A stretch of DNA of 64,000 nt from Massilimicrobiota sp. An134 (GTDB taxonomy: Bacteria; Bacillota_I; Bacilli_A; Erysipelotrichales; Coprobacillaceae), in assembly GCF_002160815.1 (NCBI RefSeq), contig NZ_NFLH01000009.1, positions 1-64,000 on the forward strand. The letters run 5' to 3'. The position numbers and the translations under genes were made by a program. Positions 59,568 through 64,000 of this stretch are shown piece after piece. Every line of letters starts with the position of its first letter. The stretch's first letter is position 1. Under the pieces are notes generated by a model that was not told the origin of the DNA, searched no databases, and worked only from the letters and a program-made list of their open reading frames with translations.

Positions 59568-59965
59568 CACCATCTCCAAGACACATTATAAAGGAAAAAG
59601 TGAATAAATAGAAGATGAAAAAAAATATGCACAAGTTATTCACATAGTTATGCACATCAAATTATATTGAATTGACGGGCTTTTTTTAGTTTTACACAAA
59701 TTTCATGATATCGAAATTGTGAATAAAAAGTTATGCTATGTGCATAATTGTGCACAAAATGATTTTATTTTTTTAATTCACATAAAAAGCAACAAATAAT
59801 GCACAAGAAAAATGACGATATAAGTGAATAAATGTAGAGTTATGCACAATTGTGAATAACTTTTAAGCGTTTGTGCATAAGTTGTGAATAGACGTAAATA
59901 CTCCTGATAAATGATATGCACAAATGAAAGTAAATAGAACTTTATCAGGAAAGAAAATGCTTGAA
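59568..59965. other. oriC: Replication origin (oriC) with DnaA-box cluster
   Basis: Between dnaA and rpmH, boxes of the form TTATNCACA occur on both strands: TTATTCACA (59636-59644), TTATGCACA (59648-59656), TGTGAATAA (59718-59726), TGTGCATAA (59739-59747), TTATGCACA (59840-59848), TGTGAATAA (59851-59859), TGTGCATAA (59872-59880) and a one-off TGTGAATAG (59883-59891). TGTGCACAA (59749-59757) is palindromic. The rest is very AT-rich. With the boxes after dnaA this gives a bipartite origin. The ORF on the minus strand here is spurious. Confidence 0.92.
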
Positions 59966-60074
59966 TAATCAAATAATTTTCTATATTTTCATTGACTTAT
60001 AAAAGCAAAACCCATATAATAATGGGGCATATGTTATTGTGTATAAAAAATTTATTATTTTGGAGGTGTAATCA

Positions 60075-60209
60075 ATGAAAAGAACATATCAACCAAATAA
60101 GAGAAAAAGATCAAAAACTCATGGTTTTAGAGCTAGAATGGCAACAGTAGGCGGAAGAAAAGTACTTGCTCGTCGCCGTAAGAGAGGAAGAAAAGTTTTA
60201 TCTGCCTAA
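60075..60209 (+). CDS. rpmH: Ribosomal protein L34
   Basis: The 44-aa, very basic protein of the large ribosomal subunit begins [20 protein letters not shown] and ends [22 protein letters not shown] precedes the ATG. It is the first gene right of the origin and is followed by rnpA, the nearly universal order. Confidence 0.97.
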   Translation: MKRTYQPNKRKRSKTHGFRARMATVGGRKVLARRRKRGRKVLSA

Positions 60210-60212
60210 AAA

Positions 60213-60240
60213 AATTCCACTTTAATGTGGTTTTTTTTCT
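60213..60240 (+). terminator. Weak hairpin between rpmH and rnpA
   Basis: CCAC (60217-60220) and GTGG (60227-60230) with a short loop are followed by T8. The four-pair stem is short; it may partly stop transcription so that L34 is made in excess of RnpA. Confidence 0.4.
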
Positions 60241-60248
60241 AAAAAAAT

Positions 60249-60584
60249 ATGAAAAAAGAGTATCGAATTAAGAAGAATGAAGATTTCCAATCCATCATTA
60301 AAAAGAAAAAATCAATAGCAAACAGACAGTTTGTCATTTATTTTGATCAAAACAAAGATCATTTAAGAGTGGGAATCTCAGTAAGTAAAAAATTAGGTCA
60401 TGCTGTTGTTCGAAATAGAATAAAAAGACAAGTCAGAATGATGGTTCAGCAGGTTTTTGATAACAATCAAAAGATGGATTTTATTATTATAGTGAGATAT
60501 CAGTTTTTAAATCAGAATTATCATGATAATTTAGAAAGCCTTGTATCTCTATATAATAAAATAAATAGAAGGATGGAAAAGTAA
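60249..60584 (+). CDS. rnpA: Ribonuclease P protein component
   Basis: RnpA helps the RNase P RNA cut tRNA 5' leaders. The 111-aa basic protein begins MKKEYRIKKNEDFQSIIKKK and has the family core VGISVSKKLGHAVVRNRIKRQVR. No convincing Shine-Dalgarno is seen before the ATG (the upstream text is T- and A-runs). yidC follows two bases after its stop. Confidence 0.96.
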   Translation: MKKEYRIKKNEDFQSIIKKKKSIANRQFVIYFDQNKDHLRVGISVSKKLGHAVVRNRIKRQVRMMVQQVFDNNQKMDFIIIVRYQFLNQNYHDNLESLVSLYNKINRRMEK

Positions 60585-60586
60585 CA

Positions 60587-61450
60587 ATGTATTTAGATCA
60601 ACGTACAAAGAAATTTTTAAAAGCATTTGCTTTAGTAGCTGTGGTCTTCGTATTAGTTGGATGTACAAGTAATCTTGATCAAAATGGACAACTGATTGCA
60701 TCACGTGCTATTAATGAGTCAACTCCTTGGAGTTTAAAGGATTTAGGTTTTTTTGATTTTATTTTAACTTATCCAATTGCGAGAGGTATTTTATTTATCA
60801 GTAATATGTTAGGTAATGTTGCTTGGGGTGTTGTGGGAATGACAATTTTCATCAATATTCTGATTTTACCTATCATGATTAAATCAACAGAGTCAACACA
60901 AAAAATGCAATTAATTCAACCAGAAATGGAAAGAATTCAAAGAAAATATGCTGGTAGAAAAGATCAGGCATCACAAATGCGTCAAACTGCTGAAATTCAA
61001 GCTTTATATAAAAAGCATAATATCAGCATGTTAAGCAGTTTTTCAACGTTCTTGACATTACCAATCATGCTTGCAGTTTGGCAGGCAGTGCAAAGAGTTG
61101 AAATATTGTATACTTCAACATTATTTGGATTAAATTTAGGAATTACGCCAATATCAGTCATTACAGAAGGAGAATGGGCTTATATCGTTATTGTAGCATT
61201 GGTTGGTTTAACACAATATTTTGCGATTGAAATCAATAATATTATGTTAAAGAGAAATCCAAGATATAAGGTTTCAAAACAACAACAATCAATGAAAACA
61301 ATGAATATTGTCATGACTGTTATGATTGTATGGTTTGCAGTATCAATGCCAACAGCAATGTCATTATACTGGATTACAACAAGTTTAATTACAATTGCAA
61401 GAACAGTTTATATTCAACTATATCACATTGAAAAGAAAAAAGATAAATAA
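60587..61450 (+). CDS. yidC: Membrane protein insertase YidC/OxaA
   Basis: YidC inserts membrane proteins, with or without SecYEG. The 287-aa product has a lipoprotein signal with the cleavage Cys near residue 26 (LVGC) and about five helices with the hydrophilic groove: WGVVGMTIFINILILPIMIK, the arginine-rich coiled helical hairpin (about 110-145) and IVWFAVSMPTAMSLYWITTS. It is translated after rnpA and before jag, the common origin cluster. Confidence 0.95.
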   Translation: MYLDQRTKKFLKAFALVAVVFVLVGCTSNLDQNGQLIASRAINESTPWSLKDLGFFDFILTYPIARGILFISNMLGNVAWGVVGMTIFINILILPIMIKSTESTQKMQLIQPEMERIQRKYAGRKDQASQMRQTAEIQALYKKHNISMLSSFSTFLTLPIMLAVWQAVQRVEILYTSTLFGLNLGITPISVITEGEWAYIVIVALVGLTQYFAIEINNIMLKRNPRYKVSKQQQSMKTMNIVMTVMIVWFAVSMPTAMSLYWITTSLITIARTVYIQLYHIEKKKDK

Positions 61451-61465
61451 GGACTGGGCAAAACT

Positions 61466-62068
61466 ATGAAGACATATGAAGGAAAAACATTAGATGATGT
61501 GATTCAACATGCTTGCCAAGATTTAGGAATTACTCCTGATGAATTGACATATGAAATTATTGAAGAAAAAAAGGGATTATTTTCTAAAAAAGTTGTGATT
61601 GAATGTTATTGTCAGAGTATGGTTCAGGAATATTTAGAAAACTTTGTAAGAAAGACACTTACAAATATGGAATTTCAAGTAGAAACTGTTTCATATACTC
61701 AAGATGGACGTATTTATTGTAATATTAATACAGATAATAATTCTATTTTAATTGGTAAAAATGGGGTTATTCTAAGAGCATTTAATTTTATCGCAAGACA
61801 AGCTGTACAAAATGAATTTAAGAAAAGATTTGAAATTAGCTTAGATATTAATGGATATAAAGAAAATAGATATAGAAAAGTTTCAGCTATGGCAAAAAGA
61901 CTTGGTAAACAAGTCTTACGTACAAAGATAGATGTGAAACTTGATCCTTTACCTGCTGATGAAAGAAAAGTGATTCATCAAACAATTTCTGAAATGGGTC
62001 CACATTTAAAAACTGAAAGTCAGGGAGAAGGAAAAGGAAGATTTACGACAATTTCATATGTAGATTAG
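61466..62068 (+). CDS. jag: RNA-binding protein Jag/KhpB
   Basis: Jag/KhpB is an RNA-binding protein tied to cell division and sporulation control. The 200-aa product has a Jag N-domain (about 1-50, YEGKTLDDVIQHACQDLGIT and KKGLFSKK), a KH-like domain in the middle with IGKNGVILRAFNFIARQA, and a C-terminal R3H domain with PADERKVIHQTISEM. It follows yidC by 15 bases and is ended by a terminator. Confidence 0.95.
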   Translation: MKTYEGKTLDDVIQHACQDLGITPDELTYEIIEEKKGLFSKKVVIECYCQSMVQEYLENFVRKTLTNMEFQVETVSYTQDGRIYCNINTDNNSILIGKNGVILRAFNFIARQAVQNEFKKRFEISLDINGYKENRYRKVSAMAKRLGKQVLRTKIDVKLDPLPADERKVIHQTISEMGPHLKTESQGEGKGRFTTISYVD

Positions 62069-62074
62069 TACGAG

Positions 62075-62108
62075 GCATCAACTATTTTATGATAGTTGAT
62101 GTTTTTTA
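62075..62108 (+). terminator. Terminator after jag
   Basis: CATCAACTAT and ATAGTTGATG form a perfect 10-bp stem with a short loop, followed by T6. Confidence 0.9.
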
Positions 62109-62187
62109 TTCATTTCCTCTTTAAAAGAGGAAAAAATTGGAATGAAATGATTGATTATATTTATAGTATAATGATATTGGTGAGAAT

Positions 62188-64000
62188 ATGGATAATAAAA
62201 GATTAATTAAAATTATTAAAATATTAAGTCAAAGTCAGCATCCAGTCAAAGGACAGGAGTTATGTGAAGAACTTGGTGTTACAGTAAGAACGCTTAGAAA
62301 TGATATTAAAGAATATCGTCAAGAACTAAAAAAGCATGGATTAGAAATTATATCCAAGCATGCAGTAGGATACTCATTAAAAATATATAATGAAGAAGAA
62401 TATTTTCAATATATTGAAGAACTGATGAAAAATGAATCACAAAATCAAATGTTAATACCTATATATCCTGAAGAAAGAATTGATTATCTTATAAAGATGT
62501 TTTTAACACAAGATGATTATATCAAAATAGAGGATATATGTGATATGATTTTTGTCAGTCGTTCTACATTAAGTCATGATTTAAAAGAAGTAAGAGAAAA
62601 ATTAAAATATTTTCATTTAGATTTAGAAACAAAGCCTGCATATGGTTTAAAAATAAAAGGAAGTGAATTTCATAAACGTTCCTGTATTTCACAATATTTT
62701 TTTCATATTCATGGTGGTGATGAAAGTTATCTTCAAAAAGCAAAAGCTTCTAAACAACAAGAAATTATTTCAAATCTTTTATACGATACAATGTTAGAAG
62801 AAAAATTTAAATTAACAGATATGGGATTTCAAAATCTTGTTATTCATATTATGATTGCTTTAATACGTTTACAAGAAGTACAGTCAAATACACCTTATGA
62901 ATACGATGAACATATTATTCAAAGTCGAGAATACAGTATTGCAAAAATCTTATGTCAAAAAATAGAAGATGAGTTTCATATTTGTTTTCCAAAAATTGAG
63001 ATTTATTATATTGCTTTACATTTATCAGGAAAAAAAGCAGTTCAATATAATACAAATCATTTAATTGTTAATCAAGAATATGAAGATTTATTAGAAAGAA
63101 TATTTAAAGAAATTGTTGATAAATATCATATGGATTTTACTATGGATATGGATTTAAAGACATCATTGACATTACATATTTTACCTATGATGAATAGATT
63201 AAAATATCAGATGGTTATTCAAAATCCATTATTAGAACAAATTAAAATAGAAAATTCTTTAGCTTTTGAAATGAGTATTTTAACAGCCAATATTATTCAT
63301 CAGATATATCATGTAGAAATGAATGAAAATGAAATGGGTTATATTGCATTACATTTTCAATTAGCTATAGAAAGATATCAAAAACAAGGTCCAAAGAAAA
63401 ATATTATTATTATATGTGCTAGTGGTATGGGAAGTTCACAGATTTTGTTATATAAAATCAGACAGAAATTTAAAGATTATATTCAAAGTATTTATATAAC
63501 TGAATTATATGAGTTACCTAATATTGATCAAATGGTTTATGACTTTATTTTAACGACTGTACCTATTCCATTTCAAACACAGATACCTAGTATTCATGTA
63601 CAATATTTTTTAGATGATCAAGATATACTTTTATTAAGTGATGCTTTTCAACAACAATGTGAAACCATGTCATTTATAGATCAATATTTTTCAGATGATT
63701 TATTTTTCTTAGATTTGAAAGGAAAGAATAGTAAAGAATTAATTCATGAAATGTGTTTAAGAATTTCTGAAGTTAAAAATGTTCCAGAACAGTTTGAAAA
63801 AGAAGTTATGAAAAGAGAAAAATATTCAGTTACTGAGTTTGGTAATGCTATTGCTTTACCTCATCCTATGAAACCATTGACGGATTCAACTTTTGTTGCT
63901 GTGGGTATATTAAAGAAACCTGTGAAATGGAAAAGACAATATATTAAATATATATTTTTATTGTCAATTCAAAAAGATTCAAAAGAAGCTTTAGGGTTAT
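62188..64000 (+). CDS. PRD-domain PTS regulator (BglG/MtlR/LicR type), partial
   Basis: The gene runs off the right edge after 604 codons without a stop, so only its start is seen. The protein begins MDNKRLIKIIKILSQSQHPV with an HTH-11 (DeoR-like) domain, a second helix-turn-helix (IEDICDMIFVSRSTLSHDLK), then two PRD domains with phosphorylatable histidines (LVIHIMIALIRLQ and YIALHLS; then LKTSLTLHILPMM and GYIALHFQLAIER), an EIIB-like part with IICASGMGSSQILLY and an EIIA-like part ending with GNAIALPHPMKPL. It would activate a PTS operon to the right when its sugar is present. TGGTGAGAAT precedes ATG 62188. Confidence 0.9.
   Translation, partial: MDNKRLIKIIKILSQSQHPVKGQELCEELGVTVRTLRNDIKEYRQELKKHGLEIISKHAVGYSLKIYNEEEYFQYIEELMKNESQNQMLIPIYPEERIDYLIKMFLTQDDYIKIEDICDMIFVSRSTLSHDLKEVREKLKYFHLDLETKPAYGLKIKGSEFHKRSCISQYFFHIHGGDESYLQKAKASKQQEIISNLLYDTMLEEKFKLTDMGFQNLVIHIMIALIRLQEVQSNTPYEYDEHIIQSREYSIAKILCQKIEDEFHICFPKIEIYYIALHLSGKKAVQYNTNHLIVNQEYEDLLERIFKEIVDKYHMDFTMDMDLKTSLTLHILPMMNRLKYQMVIQNPLLEQIKIENSLAFEMSILTANIIHQIYHVEMNENEMGYIALHFQLAIERYQKQGPKKNIIIICASGMGSSQILLYKIRQKFKDYIQSIYITELYELPNIDQMVYDFILTTVPIPFQTQIPSIHVQYFLDDQDILLLSDAFQQQCETMSFIDQYFSDDLFFLDLKGKNSKELIHEMCLRISEVKNVPEQFEKEVMKREKYSVTEFGNAIALPHPMKPLTDSTFVAVGILKKPVKWKRQYIKYIFLLSIQKDSKEALGL

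Noticed and set aside
59778-59972. A 64-codon minus-strand frame inside the origin
   Set aside because: It runs through the DnaA-box cluster and has no ribosome-binding site.
62113-62133. A short inverted repeat (TCCTCTTT/AAAGAGGA)
   Set aside because: Too short and without a T-run; the jag terminator lies just before it.

Overview
The window is low-GC DNA from a spore-forming Firmicute, most likely an Erysipelotrichia-type gut bacterium. This rests on gene order and base composition, not on a search. It spans the chromosomal replication origin: rpmH, rnpA, yidC and jag point right, and dnaA, dnaN, yaaA, recF, gyrB and gyrA point left, around an intergenic region packed with DnaA boxes at about 59.57-59.96 kb. 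Most genes left of the origin lie on the minus strand and so are read in the direction of fork movement. The left edge holds the 5' end of a 16S rRNA gene, also read leftward.

Layout. 0-0.5 kb: 16S rRNA start and its promoter. 0.9-4.3 kb: ssrA, smpB, rnr and secG, a translation-quality-control and secretion cluster. 4.3-6.9 kb: a cobalamin riboswitch followed by three overlapping genes whose domains resemble the two halves of animal intrinsic factor/transcobalamin plus an ECF transporter S component. This is the most interesting locus. 7-9 kb: crcB and a TagO/WecA-type phosphosugar transferase fused to an extra outer domain. 9.3-13.3 kb: MupG-like muramidase, AIM24 protein, secreted nuclease, an interrupted flavodoxin gene and a RibD-like reductase. 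13.4-18.3 kb: polyamine importer PotABCD with its regulator; PotA carries a two-repeat insertion. 18.5-20.8 kb: thioesterase, small membrane protein and two HAD phosphatases. 20.9-22.4 kb: a decaying gene island. 22.5-25.5 kb: mreB/mbl, spoIIQ, spoIID and a YwzB-like gene. 25.6-31.9 kb: aldo-keto reductase, two acetyltransferases, ferritin-like protein, YitT, GH25 lysozyme and a PcsB-like hydrolase. 32-34.8 kb: fructose PTS operon fruKA. 34.9-43.2 kb: the conserved housekeeping block rsmI, trmN6, ricT, holB, tmk, bofA, recR, ybaB, dnaX, a Bax-inhibitor protein, tadA and SRP RNA. 43.5-46.5 kb: a frameshifted HAD gene, serS with its T-box, and an acetyltransferase. 46.6-46.95 kb: a type I toxin-antitoxin locus that automatic gene calling would miss. 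47-50.8 kb: dicarboxylate/amino-acid symporter, DUF4230 and DUF6054-like proteins, and a polysaccharide deacetylase. 50.8-62.1 kb: the origin block. 62.2 kb to the end: a PRD/PTS-type regulator cut by the window edge.

How it fits together. Most of the window is core machinery for replication, translation and cell-wall work. SpoIID, SpoIIQ and a BofA-like protein imply endospore formation. The accessory interest lies in B12 capture, the toxin locus and several fresh or old gene wrecks: an in-frame TGA in the flavodoxin gene, a one-base loss in a T-run of a HAD gene, a response-regulator/permease scar next to dnaN, and the 21-22 kb island. No CRISPR array, insertion sequence, tRNA gene or prophage module was recognised.
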